DNA from: an uncultured Peptoniphilus sp.
GTDB taxonomy: Bacteria > Bacillota > Clostridia > Tissierellales > Peptoniphilaceae
DNA: 64,000 bases
Assembly (NCBI GenBank): GCA_902465645.1
Contig: CABQNX010000002.1
Coordinates: 29,381-93,380, forward strand
Reading direction: 5' to 3'
The first letter of the stretch is position 1. The number at the start of each line of letters is the position of its first letter. This document shows, one piece after another, positions 8,328 through 16,058 of this stretch. Position numbers and translations under genes: made by a program. The notes beneath the pieces are model-generated. The model did not search any database and had not been told where the DNA came from. It saw nothing but the letters and a program-made list of their open reading frames with translations.

Positions 8328-9032
8328 TTAATAGTCTTCTAATTCTTGGTCTACTGTCCTAGTTAGGCCTGGCTCCTTAAAGGAATAGTTTGAAACTTCA
8401 TTTATTATTGGACAATCTTCAGGTCTTTGAAAAACTATTCTTCCATTTTTCATGTTTATTGGTCCATAGGCTGACTTCAACATCTCGCCAGACTTCTTAG
8501 GATAGATTAGTCCAACTAACATTAGTCCAAAGCCTAAATTAGTATCATCGTAATAGCCTTCATCATTTTCATACTCTTCTTCTATCAAGTATTCAATGTA
8601 GCCTTGGCACTCAGAAACTCCCAAAAAGATTGGCCTTCTTCCCCCTCTTTTAAGGGATCTTTCGGTTATGGCCTCATGCTTCATAAAGTTTCTGTCATTT
8701 TTTAGGTCCTCCCTGTCCTCATTCCACTCAAAGTGAAATTTTACATAATAGCAGGGATTAGAAATATATGTGTAAGCTGATAAATCTGCACTATAGTCTT
8801 TTAAGAGAAGTCTCATTCCCTGAGTGTAGGATTCAATTTTATTCATTATCCTCACTTCGTCAATTACATTTGTAATTGTGGGTTTAAAATAATTTGCATC
8901 GATTATTCCCTTCAAACTTTCTCTAGTAGGAACGCTGTAAGAAATCTTCTCTCCCCCTGACTTACTTTCTGGCGAAGTGAAGAGTGCTCTGTCACCATAT
9001 ACTTTTGCGTAAAAATATTTTGACTTGTTCAT
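8328..9032 (-). CDS. cas5c: Cas5c, crRNA-processing Cascade subunit
   Basis: In type I-C systems Cas5 replaces Cas6: it cuts pre-crRNA at the 3' base of the repeat hairpin and stays bound to the resulting 11-nt 5' handle. The protein has 234 residues. Tyr48 and the adjacent Lys118-His119 (FMKHEAITERS) fit the catalytic Tyr/Lys/His set described for Cas5c/d, so it looks competent. I chose the ATG at 9032, 6-8 nt after AAAGGAGGTG; the GTG at 9041 lies inside that Shine-Dalgarno site. Its promoter (9090-9119) is the proposed target of the neighbouring RNA. Confidence 0.96.
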   Translation of the reverse strand: MNKSKYFYAKVYGDRALFTSPESKSGGEKISYSVPTRESLKGIIDANYFKPTITNVIDEVRIMNKIESYTQGMRLLLKDYSADLSAYTYISNPCYYVKFHFEWNEDREDLKNDRNFMKHEAITERSLKRGGRRPIFLGVSECQGYIEYLIEEEYENDEGYYDDTNLGFGLMLVGLIYPKKSGEMLKSAYGPINMKNGRIVFQRPEDCPIINEVSNYSFKEPGLTRTVDQELEDY

Positions 9033-9080
9033 TAATAACACCTCCTTTGATCTTTATTTGCGAAAACGATATCACCTTTC

Positions 9081-9102
9081 CTTTTTTATATATTAATATG
9101 AA
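9081..9102 (-). promoter_or_regulatory. Putative Cascade target site in the cas5 promoter
   Basis: Minus strand 9102-9100 reads TTC, the type I-C PAM. The next 19 bases are ATATTAATATATAAAAAAG. The guide of the RNA encoded at 9197-9215 is ATATTTATATAGAAGATAG: identical at positions 1-5, 7-11, 13, 14, 16, 18 and 19, different at 6, 12, 15 and 17. Positions 6 and 12 are flipped out in type I Cascade. Full seed pairing with imperfect distal pairing is expected to allow binding without efficient Cas3 cleavage. This is an inference from sequence. Confidence 0.7.
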
Positions 9103-9119
9103 ATATATACCTTTGTCAA
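9090..9119 (-). promoter_or_regulatory. Promoter of the cas5-cas2 operon
   Basis: Minus strand: a perfect -35 TTGACA (9119-9114), then 18 bp, then TAATAT (9095-9090) as -10. It is the only good promoter match upstream of cas5. The TTC and the sequence matching the RNA guide lie across the -10 element. Confidence 0.75.
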
Positions 9120-9156
9120 GTAACTATTTAACTATATTTTTATTTCTTAAATTTTT

Positions 9157-9165
9157 TGTTATAAT
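9157..9165 (+). promoter_or_regulatory. Extended -10 promoter of the crRNA-like RNA
   Basis: TGTTATAAT (TGnTATAAT) is a consensus extended -10 element on the plus strand; the -35 region is weak (TTTTTA). The predicted transcription start is at about 9172, 2 nt before the RNA hairpin. It is divergent from the cas5 promoter, about 40 bp away. Confidence 0.75.
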
Positions 9166-9171
9166 AGCTTT

Positions 9172-9242
9172 ATCAGCGAAAGCTGTGGATTGAAAGATAT
9201 TTATATAGAAGATAGACCCTATTATTAATAAGGGTCTTTTTT
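9172..9242 (+). ncRNA. crRNA-like regulatory RNA (CreR-type candidate)
   Basis: A self-contained gene of about 71 nt between cas3 and cas5. In order: a hairpin CAGC-GAAA-GCTG (9174-9185); TGGATTGAAAG (9186-9196), identical at 10 of 11 bases to the 5' handle TGGATTGAAAT that Cas5c leaves on crRNAs of the adjacent array; an 18-nt guide-like stretch (9197-9214); and an intrinsic terminator (9214-9242). The array repeat has a 7-bp stem in the same position relative to the handle, so this is a pseudo-repeat with a short stem. The guide matches the cas5 promoter beside a TTC PAM. Known analogues are CreR/CreA-type CRISPR-repeat-like RNAs that load onto Cascade and repress promoters. The RNA and its action are inferred, not demonstrated. 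Confidence 0.8.
9214..9242 (+). terminator. Intrinsic terminator of the crRNA-like RNA
   Basis: AGACCCT (9214-9220) pairs with AGGGTCT (9231-9237), followed on the plus strand by TTTTTT. On the minus strand the hairpin has no following T-run, so it does not serve cas3. A plus-strand terminator with no plus-strand protein gene upstream supports a discrete RNA gene. Confidence 0.85.
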
Positions 9243-9246
9243 CTTT

Positions 9247-11826
9247 TCAATTCATTATTAATCCAAACTCATCGAAACTTACTCCAAATTTTTTATTGTA
9301 ATAAGAGTTTGGAAGAATATAAATATATCCATCTAAAATATTTTCGCAGGAATCCAAATCCTTTTTATTAATAGATACAGTATGTCGCGAAAGTTTTTTT
9401 ACTATTCTCTTTAGCTCTTTCAAATTTTTTAGATAATCGGGTCCATATAATTCTGAAGAAAGCTCTCTAATTTTGTTTAAATCCTCTTCAGTATCCTTAT
9501 AGTCAACAATGACACTTCTATTCTTATCTTCGATTAAGTCAAAGTCCCTGTAGGCTTCTTTAAAGGATTGAAATAAATCAAAGAAAATTCCTCTCTCCTT
9601 ATCAAACAAGTAATCCGATTCATCATCTAGTTCTTTTTTTACTTTATTTAATTTCCTAAAATTACCTGAAACTTCTTTATTCTCAGCCAATAATTTTAAG
9701 ACATCAGAATATTGGTCGTCCTTTAAATTGCTATAGAGTTTTTCAAAATATTCTTCTGTAAGTTTCTTTAGATTCAGGTCCCCTGATGACTTATTGATGG
9801 AAAATTTGCAGGCAGCCTTTCTTTCATCTACACCCTTTAACATAGAAGTTTTTTCTTCGTTTTTATCTAAGTTTATCAAGTAGGTGAAGGCAGACTTGCG
9901 GTGGCCTTCCCTGTTGCACCTTCCCATGGCTTGAACTACTGAGTCCATGCCAGAAAGAGACCTTATGACAAGGTCAAAGTCCACATCCACCCCTGCTTCA
10001 ATGAGTTGAGTAGACACGACGCAAATTTTGTCTCCAGCTTCTAGCCTCTCTTTTATTTCTCCAATCTTTTTTAACCTATCGTTGGCTGTCAAATTTGTTG
10101 TGAGATAATAGAGGTCCTTATCATCATAATTACTTTCAAGCAAGTCATATAACTTTCTCACAAGTTTTTTTGTGTTTAAAATAACTAGATTAGACTTATC
10201 CAAGTTTTCCAAGACTAGGTCTCTTATGTCTTCTATACCGTACATCTTATTTATGTCACCATAAATTTTTAGCTTTGCCCTCTCAAAGGCTGAAAAATCA
10301 TATTTTTTGTAGTATATAATGTCTTCACACTGACCACTGAGATTTCCGTAAGAAAGTTTATGGTCAAGATCTTCTAAGGCATTTGTAGGTTGAGTCGCTG
10401 TGGACAAAACAAAAGTCGCCTTCATTACAATTTTCATAAAGTTAAGGGCCAAGTTTGTCATGTATAAAAATTCTGTTGGGATAGACTGCCACTCGTCCAA
10501 AATAATTACAGAATTGATAAAGGACTTAAACCTCGTTAGGTTAGCTGACTTCCCCTTAAATATGGAGTTATAAAATTGGACCATGGTTGTCAAAACAACA
10601 GGCGAAGTCCAATCATCTAGGAGGAACTTCTTCCTTACTTGGTCTATTTTGTCGTCTCTGTCATCATTTACAAGCTCATCTTTATCATCGACAACATTGG
10701 AGTGGTGTTCCAAGACAAAGTCATCATTATTTAAAATTTCTCTCATTTCAGAAGCATTTTGCTCAAGGACTGACAAAAAAGATGTTACATAAAAGAACCT
10801 CTCCTTATATTGATAGTTCATTTGATTTATTCCATAGCGAAGGGACAAGAGGGTCTTACCTGCTCCCGTTGGCAGGTCTAATTTATAAATTCCAAGCTCA
10901 TCCTCCTTGGACCTCGTCAAAATATCTCTGGAGATTTGGTTTCTTAAAATATTTAATCTTCCCTCAGGCTCTCCAAAAGACTCGTACTTCTCATTTATGT
11001 TCTCTTCAAATTGTTTCTCAACTTGTCTTAACCTTTCTTTATCTTCATCAAGTATGACCTTGTCGTAGGCATTTATTGTGTCTTTGATATCTGCAGACTT
11101 TAGAATTGAAACTAAGAGCCTTATGAGAAGTGACTTATAAAAATACAGGGCCTCAGATTCTTTTTTCTCTGAGTAATCTTTGGCAGAGTCCTTTAATTTT
11201 TTTATTATTTCAAGATATTCTAAAAATCCCTCACAAAAAACATCTTTTATATAAAGACCTTGGGATTCATAAAATTTTTCAACTTCTTTATAAAAGTCAT
11301 CAATAATAAGACTCTCTTCTTTATTCTCCCCAAACCTATAAGAAGAATTTTCAATTTTTTTGAGCCTATCAAGGCTAGTCAAGACATAGGCCATGTCATC
11401 GTTCTTCCTCACCATGTCGTACTGGCCGTGGTGGGACATAATTGTGTAAATCAAAATATTTATATAGTCGCTTAGGTCTAAAAACGCCAATCTATCTTTT
11501 TCCAAAACACTTCTCAAGTCTAAAATAGATTTCTTTTTACTATCATTGATTTCTTCAAAAACTGACTTGTAAATTCTCACAACAAATAGACCACCTAAGC
11601 TTGAGTGGTCTACTTTTTTATTTGAATTTTTTGTGATTTTATCTTGAAAATCAAGGCTGGCCTTGCCTATGTCGTGGAGAAGTCCTGTTAAGAAGCTGAT
11701 ATTTTCCATATCAACTTTTTTTCCAATTTTTTTTGCTTCGATGCCAGTTTCTAAAAGATGGGCATAGAGGGTCTGCTTTTTTTCTCTCTCTTCCCCATCT
11801 ATGTGGGCATACATTTTATCTAACAT
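9247..11826 (-). CDS. cas3: CRISPR-associated nuclease/helicase Cas3
   Basis: Interference effector recruited to Cascade R-loops; it nicks and degrades target DNA. The protein has 859 residues. The N-terminal HD nuclease domain shows GLLHDIGKASLDFQ and MSHHGQYD. The superfamily 2 helicase shows Walker A LPTGAGKTLLS, a DExH-type box ILDEWQSIP, STATQPT, STQLIEAGVDVDFD and QAMGRCNREG. The ATG at 11826 has a GAGGTGG site 4-5 nt upstream. It is set apart from cas5 by the 205-bp RNA region and follows the dehydrogenase gene by only about 40 nt, so it may be expressed separately from Cascade. Confidence 0.97.
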   Translation of the reverse strand: MLDKMYAHIDGEEREKKQTLYAHLLETGIEAKKIGKKVDMENISFLTGLLHDIGKASLDFQDKITKNSNKKVDHSSLGGLFVVRIYKSVFEEINDSKKKSILDLRSVLEKDRLAFLDLSDYINILIYTIMSHHGQYDMVRKNDDMAYVLTSLDRLKKIENSSYRFGENKEESLIIDDFYKEVEKFYESQGLYIKDVFCEGFLEYLEIIKKLKDSAKDYSEKKESEALYFYKSLLIRLLVSILKSADIKDTINAYDKVILDEDKERLRQVEKQFEENINEKYESFGEPEGRLNILRNQISRDILTRSKEDELGIYKLDLPTGAGKTLLSLRYGINQMNYQYKERFFYVTSFLSVLEQNASEMREILNNDDFVLEHHSNVVDDKDELVNDDRDDKIDQVRKKFLLDDWTSPVVLTTMVQFYNSIFKGKSANLTRFKSFINSVIILDEWQSIPTEFLYMTNLALNFMKIVMKATFVLSTATQPTNALEDLDHKLSYGNLSGQCEDIIYYKKYDFSAFERAKLKIYGDINKMYGIEDIRDLVLENLDKSNLVILNTKKLVRKLYDLLESNYDDKDLYYLTTNLTANDRLKKIGEIKERLEAGDKICVVSTQLIEAGVDVDFDLVIRSLSGMDSVVQAMGRCNREGHRKSAFTYLINLDKNEEKTSMLKGVDERKAACKFSINKSSGDLNLKKLTEEYFEKLYSNLKDDQYSDVLKLLAENKEVSGNFRKLNKVKKELDDESDYLFDKERGIFFDLFQSFKEAYRDFDLIEDKNRSVIVDYKDTEEDLNKIRELSSELYGPDYLKNLKELKRIVKKLSRHTVSINKKDLDSCENILDGYIYILPNSYYNKKFGVSFDEFGLIMN

Positions 11827-11868
11827 AAAACCACCTCAAATTTTTTGTAATTGATTTTAAAAATATTC

Positions 11869-12807
11869 TTAATATCCCTTGTCGAAATCTACTATATTTT
11901 TGAAGTCGCCATCGTTTTTTAGGGCCTTGAGGTTTTGATAGGCTGTGGCAAATTGTCTTGTGCTTAAGTCTTCACAGGCAAAGGAGATGTGGGGGTAGAT
12001 GTAGACATTGTCGAGGTCCCAAAGTTCTGAGTCCTTGCTTAGGGGTTCTTCTTCGAAGACGTCTAGGGCTGCACCCCTCACCTTGCCAGATTTTATTGCA
12101 TCAACTAGGGCATCTTCGTCAATTGTTGATCCTCTTGAGATGTTCACTACTACAACTCCATCCTTTAATTTTGCGAATCTCTCTACATTTAAGATGTGGT
12201 GAGTTTTTTCTGTTCCTGGCAGGCACATGATGATGTAGTCCATGTCTTTTAAAATCTTATCTAGTTCTTCTAGTGAATAGACATTGTCAAAGGGCTCAAC
12301 CTTCCTCCCGCTGGTGTTAAATCCATTTAATTCCATGCCAAAGCCCTTCAGTCTTTTGGCTCCTGCCACTGCAATAGTTCCTGTTCCCATAAAAAGTGCC
12401 TTCTTGCCATAGAGGTTGTAGGCAAAGGCCCTCTTCTTCCAAATCTTTTCTTTTTGGTTTTCTATATTTTTTCTGTCGTCCTTATTTATTTGTAGGAGTC
12501 CATAAACTATCCACTCTCCTATTGGGTCGTCGTAGGCTCCGTTGTTGTTTGATAAAGTTATTTCTTTTTCCCTGATGTAGTCTAAGTCAAGGAAGTCTAT
12601 GCCAACTGAGGTTAAAAATATATATTTTAAATTCTTGTGATCCTTGTAGTTTATCTTTTTTAAATCTATGGCCCCAATCAAAATATCTTCGCCATAGTCA
12701 GCTTTTTCATTGGGATTTTTTTCATCATAGCTTAGGACTTTGTAGCCTAGTTTTTCTATTTTCTCTCCATACTTTCTTGCCAGACCCTGGCTCAATAAAA
12801 CTTTCAT
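11869..12807 (-). CDS. D-isomer-specific 2-hydroxyacid dehydrogenase
   Basis: NAD-dependent reductase/dehydrogenase of 2-oxo/2-hydroxy acids. The protein has 312 residues from the ATG at 12807, which has GGAGGTAGAA just upstream; an ATG 12 nt earlier overlaps this site and is less likely. The nucleotide-binding motif GTGTIAVAGAKRL and the catalytic Arg (NISRGST), Glu (FEEEPL) and His (YPHISF) are present. The substrate cannot be assigned. It lies directly upstream of cas3 on the same strand, without an obvious terminator between them. Confidence 0.88.
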   Translation of the reverse strand: MKVLLSQGLARKYGEKIEKLGYKVLSYDEKNPNEKADYGEDILIGAIDLKKINYKDHKNLKYIFLTSVGIDFLDLDYIREKEITLSNNNGAYDDPIGEWIVYGLLQINKDDRKNIENQKEKIWKKRAFAYNLYGKKALFMGTGTIAVAGAKRLKGFGMELNGFNTSGRKVEPFDNVYSLEELDKILKDMDYIIMCLPGTEKTHHILNVERFAKLKDGVVVVNISRGSTIDEDALVDAIKSGKVRGAALDVFEEEPLSKDSELWDLDNVYIYPHISFACEDLSTRQFATAYQNLKALKNDGDFKNIVDFDKGY

Positions 12808-12903
12808 TTCTACCTCCATTTATAATATTTATTCTTTAATAGATTAATTCACATTCCAATTAAATTATAGGTCATGTGAGAATTTTAGTAAATAGGCGGC
12901 TTA

Positions 12904-12932
12904 TTGTAAAAATTTTTTAAATATAATATAAT
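12904..12932 (+). promoter_or_regulatory. Predicted sigma-A promoter for the zinc-ribbon gene
   Basis: TTGTAA (12904-12909), a 17-bp spacer and TATAAT (12927-12932), then AAAGGAG and an ATG at 12959. Confidence 0.6.
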
Positions 12933-12958
12933 TAATTGGTAATTTGAAAGGAGTCTTT

Positions 12959-14521
12959 ATGAGCTTTTTTAGAACCTTACCAACAAAGCTTAGCTTTAAT
13001 ACAAGTGAAAAAATTCAAATAGCAAATGCAGAGCTAACTTCAGGTGACTTTGCCCTGGCTATTGACGTCCTAAATGCCCAAGACTCTTTCGTAACTAATA
13101 TTGAGTTTGCAGTAAAGTTTAAGTCTATTGAAAGGTCTTACCTCTTTAATGGTCGTGAATTTTATTTTCAACAGACCGTAAATATTGCTCCCTACACCCG
13201 TTACTTCTTGGATCCCTTTATCCTGGACGAGAGGTTTTACGATGCAAGGGCCATTGATATTTACATCTCAAAATATACTGCCGACGGAAAAAATATTACT
13301 TGTGATGACAAAAAATATGAAATAAATCTTCCTGTTATTCCTGAAAAGAAGAGAGCCCAAATTAAGGAAACCCTTGGCGAGGGAATAAAAACTTACGGGG
13401 AAAACCAAATGGATTTTTGGCGATGTGCCTGTGGTTTTATAAATGAAGATGAGACTAGTGAGTGTGAGTTTTGTGGAAGGAACAAGAGCTTTGTCTTAAA
13501 CAATTTGACAGAGGCCCTTATTAATTCCAAAATTTTAAATGTAATCGAGAACACAAGGGCAACTGATGGTATAAATTTAAAAACTCTTGAGACCCACTTG
13601 ACCCAAACTAATCTTTCAAAGATTGCTCCAACTACAGAGAGCCTAAAGATTGACAGGACCAATGAAGAGGTCCCAAAGAAGTCCAAGAAATTCCCTTGGA
13701 AGAAAATATTCTTTGCCCTTATCTTCATTATATTACTGGCCTTTATCTCTTTGTTTTTATTTAATATTGCAAAGACTTCGAGAAACAAGAGTAAGATTGA
13801 GGATGCAAGGAGCCTTGCCCTATCTGGCAGCTACCAAGAGGCCCTTGAAATATACAACGACGCAACAAGGGTCAAGACTAGTCCAGAAATTTTAAACGAA
13901 ATGGAAAAGCTAAAGAAACTTGTAGCATCAGATGAATCCTATCAAAAGGCTTCCAGCTTCTTTGAAGAAGGCGACTACATTGACGCTGCCTACAATTTCA
14001 AAAAAGTTATCCAAGAAGATGAAAAAAATTATAAGCTTGCCCAAGACAAGCTTACATCTATAGAAAATATTATTTTAGACCAAGTTAAGTCATCCTATGA
14101 AGTAAATAGGACTGACGCCCTCTTGCTCTTAAACTCTTATCTAAATGTTGTCCCTGAATCAGCAAGGGCTTCGAGACTAAAAAGAGAAATAGAGAAGGCC
14201 AACAAATTAAATGTAGATACAGAGGAAAGCCAAAAAGAAAACTTTGAGAAGGAAGAGATGGATAAGGACTCAGCAGAAACTGCAAAAAAAGCTTCCGACC
14301 TCCTTCACACTTATAGGACTGTCTCAACAGAGAAGGCCAACCTAAGGGCCGAACCTAGCGTTGACTCTGACATCCTAAAAATTCTCGACAAGGGAACAGA
14401 ACTCTACGTCCTTGAGACAAAAATCGAACAAGGACAAAGGATTTGGTGTCATGTCGAAGTGGAAAGTCCAATTTCACAAGACACAATAAAGGGCTGGATC
14501 TCAAATAAAACACTAAACTAA
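12959..14521 (+). CDS. Zinc-ribbon, single-pass membrane protein with C-terminal SH3 domain
   Basis: I do not recognise a named gene. The 520-residue product has a beta-rich N-terminal region (about 1-150), a four-cysteine zinc ribbon (WRCACGFINEDE, then CEFCGRN, about 155-175), a basic stretch followed by one transmembrane segment (about 242-265), TPR-like helical repeats (LALSGSYQEALEIYN and FFEEGDYIDAAYNFKK), and a C-terminal bacterial SH3-type domain (EKANLRAEPSVDSDILKILDKG). The zinc ribbon would be cytoplasmic and the SH3 domain outside, perhaps touching the cell wall. The ATG at 12959 has AAAGGAG upstream; an in-frame TTG at 12944 precedes this site. Function unknown. Confidence 0.75.
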   Translation: MSFFRTLPTKLSFNTSEKIQIANAELTSGDFALAIDVLNAQDSFVTNIEFAVKFKSIERSYLFNGREFYFQQTVNIAPYTRYFLDPFILDERFYDARAIDIYISKYTADGKNITCDDKKYEINLPVIPEKKRAQIKETLGEGIKTYGENQMDFWRCACGFINEDETSECEFCGRNKSFVLNNLTEALINSKILNVIENTRATDGINLKTLETHLTQTNLSKIAPTTESLKIDRTNEEVPKKSKKFPWKKIFFALIFIILLAFISLFLFNIAKTSRNKSKIEDARSLALSGSYQEALEIYNDATRVKTSPEILNEMEKLKKLVASDESYQKASSFFEEGDYIDAAYNFKKVIQEDEKNYKLAQDKLTSIENIILDQVKSSYEVNRTDALLLLNSYLNVVPESARASRLKREIEKANKLNVDTEESQKENFEKEEMDKDSAETAKKASDLLHTYRTVSTEKANLRAEPSVDSDILKILDKGTELYVLETKIEQGQRIWCHVEVESPISQDTIKGWISNKTLN

Positions 14522-14522
14522 G

Positions 14523-14551
14523 AATCTCCACTAAGTAGTGGAGATTTTTTT
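14523..14551 (+). terminator. Intrinsic terminator
   Basis: AATCTCCACT pairs with AGTGGAGATT (4-nt loop), followed by a T-run; directly after the zinc-ribbon gene stop. Confidence 0.9.
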
Positions 14552-14570
14552 ATAAAAACTTTTAAATAAA

Positions 14571-14599
14571 TGAACCTTTTTGTATCCTAAATAGTCTTA
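14571..14599 (+). promoter_or_regulatory. Candidate ECF-type autoregulated promoter
   Basis: TGAACCTTTT (14571-14580) and AGTCTTA (14593-14599) resemble ECF promoter elements (a TGAAC-type -35 with T-tract and a GTC-type -10), just upstream of the sigma gene. Autoregulation is usual in the family; the assignment is by resemblance. Confidence 0.45.
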
Positions 14600-14630
14600 T
14601 AAGTAGATGCATCTAAGAGAGGAGGATAAA

Positions 14631-15197
14631 ATGAATCATGAAATAAAATTTACAGAAGAAGATTTTGAAAAATTAAAAACTGGCGACAAGGATTCCTTTG
14701 ACCTCCTTTACCAAGACTATTACCTAGTCTTATATAGGACTGCCCTCTTGATCTTGGGCAATAAGGAAGATGCAGAAGATGTCCTCCAAGACACCTTTGT
14801 TTCAATTTATAAAAATGCAAAGACTCTTTCTGATTTTGAAAAGCTAAGGCCTTGGATCTTCTCTATATTAAAGAACACTTCCTACACAAGATACAAGAAG
14901 AGGAAGAGGGAATTCCCCGATGAATTTGTCCTTGATAAGGCAGAAGAAAGTCCCACCTATCTTGGAGAGGATGACTTTGCAGAAAAATCAGAAATTCAAG
15001 ATGCTCTAATGAATTTAAAAGAAAAAGAAAGAGAAGTCCTGGTCCTCTATTACTACAACGATTTTTCCATAGAAGAAATCGCAAGCATTTGCAAGACCTT
15101 CCAGGGTACAGTGAAGTCTAGACTCCATAGGGCTCGCAAGAATTTAAAGAAAGAACTTTTAAAAACAAGTGAAGAATACGAAGGAGAGTTATTATGA
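14631..15197 (+). CDS. ECF-type RNA polymerase sigma factor
   Basis: Extracytoplasmic-function sigma factor that directs RNA polymerase to stress-type promoters. The protein has 188 residues. Region 2 is seen in DLLYQDYYLVLYRTALLIL plus NKEDAEDVLQDTFVSIYK; region 4 in LKEKEREVLVLYYYNDFS plus GTVKSRLHRARKNLKKEL. The ATG at 14631 follows a GAGGAGG site; upstream in-frame ATGs lack one. It overlaps the next gene by ATGA, the usual sigma/anti-sigma coupling. The inducing signal is unknown. Confidence 0.93.
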   Translation: MNHEIKFTEEDFEKLKTGDKDSFDLLYQDYYLVLYRTALLILGNKEDAEDVLQDTFVSIYKNAKTLSDFEKLRPWIFSILKNTSYTRYKKRKREFPDEFVLDKAEESPTYLGEDDFAEKSEIQDALMNLKEKEREVLVLYYYNDFSIEEIASICKTFQGTVKSRLHRARKNLKKELLKTSEEYEGELL

Positions 15198-15955
15198 AAG
15201 ATTTTGATAAGTATATAAAAAATGAGCTCAATAAGTCTGTTGAAGATTCTTCTCCTTCTGATTATCTTAAAAATAAAATTGATTTAGAAATCAATTCACA
15301 AGGAGAAAAAGGAGAATTTAAAATGAAAAAAAGATTTGTATTAGTGGCAGCTGCTGCCCTTGTCCTTTCAGTGGGCGTCTTTGCAGCAGGAAAAATTACT
15401 GGAACAATTTCATCTTCAACATCGTTTTATAACTACACAAACTATACCGACATGGCAAAAGCAGAAAAGAAGGCTGGCTTTGAGGCCTATGCTCCAGAAA
15501 GTTTAGGAGATTATAAGTTTGAAGGAATCACAATAGATAATATAGCAGATATTGATGATACTGGAACAAAACTAAATAAGAGAAAGGGAATTGATGTAGA
15601 TTACAAAAATGCTGATGGCGATATAGTAATGCTCTCAATTGACAAACGTCCCGACAATTCAAAAAATGTTGATAAACAATTTTATCATGAAATGAGAGCT
15701 ATTAAGGGCGTGCAAGTTTATTACTCAAGACTGGAAAGTGTCTTTTTACCAGATGAAAAAGATGCGACAAAAGAAGAACTTGAAAGATCAGAAAAAGATC
15801 CTTTCTTTAACCTAGCCATTGGTTCAGATAAAAGAGAAGAAGACTCTTCAAAGCACCTAATCTTTGACTACAAGGGAGTCGGATATGCATTAATGGCTGG
15901 AGATGATATGGACGTAAACGAATTTTATAAGATGGCAGAAGAAATTATAAAATAA
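15194..15955 (+). CDS. Anti-sigma-like membrane protein (DUF4367-type)
   Basis: Probable anti-sigma factor for the preceding ECF sigma. The protein has 253 residues: a cytoplasmic N-terminal segment of about 43 residues (KDFDKYIKNELNKSVED), one transmembrane helix (about 47-65, FVLVAAAALVLSVGVFAAG) and a large outer domain resembling DUF4367 proteins. Translation is coupled to the sigma gene by a 4-nt overlap. An in-frame ATG at 15323, just before the transmembrane helix, has its own GGAG site 8 nt upstream, so a shorter form lacking the cytoplasmic segment is possible. Confidence 0.8.
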   Translation: MKDFDKYIKNELNKSVEDSSPSDYLKNKIDLEINSQGEKGEFKMKKRFVLVAAAALVLSVGVFAAGKITGTISSSTSFYNYTNYTDMAKAEKKAGFEAYAPESLGDYKFEGITIDNIADIDDTGTKLNKRKGIDVDYKNADGDIVMLSIDKRPDNSKNVDKQFYHEMRAIKGVQVYYSRLESVFLPDEKDATKEELERSEKDPFFNLAIGSDKREEDSSKHLIFDYKGVGYALMAGDDMDVNEFYKMAEEIIK

Positions 15956-16026
15956 TTTCTCGCAGTTAGTTAGAACATTTTTCTTATAAATTAAATAGTT
16001 GTAAATTTAAAAATCTAAACACCAAA

Positions 16027-16053
16027 AAAGGACCCTTGTGGTCCTTTCTTTTT
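16027..16053. terminator. Bidirectional intrinsic terminator
   Basis: AAAGGACC/GGTCCTTT stem with a 5-nt loop, A-run on one side and T-run on the other, between the convergent anti-sigma and DnaJ-domain genes. Confidence 0.9.
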
Positions 16054-16058
16054 TGTCT

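Noticed and set aside
9214..9242. Terminator of cas3
   Set aside because: The T-run follows the hairpin only on the plus strand; for cas3 (minus) the hairpin is preceded, not followed, by the tract.
9061..9246. Toxin-antitoxin RNA pair of the CreTA type
   Set aside because: No second small transcript or toxin-like short frame is seen in the gap; the guide matches the cas5 promoter instead, so a Cas-regulating RNA fits better.
10587..11057. 156-residue open frame antisense to cas3
   Set aside because: Shadow frame opposite the helicase domain; no start-site support.
2374..11826. The CRISPR-Cas locus as a recent mobile-element cargo
   Set aside because: No integrase, transposase, flanking direct repeats or clear composition shift are visible around the locus.
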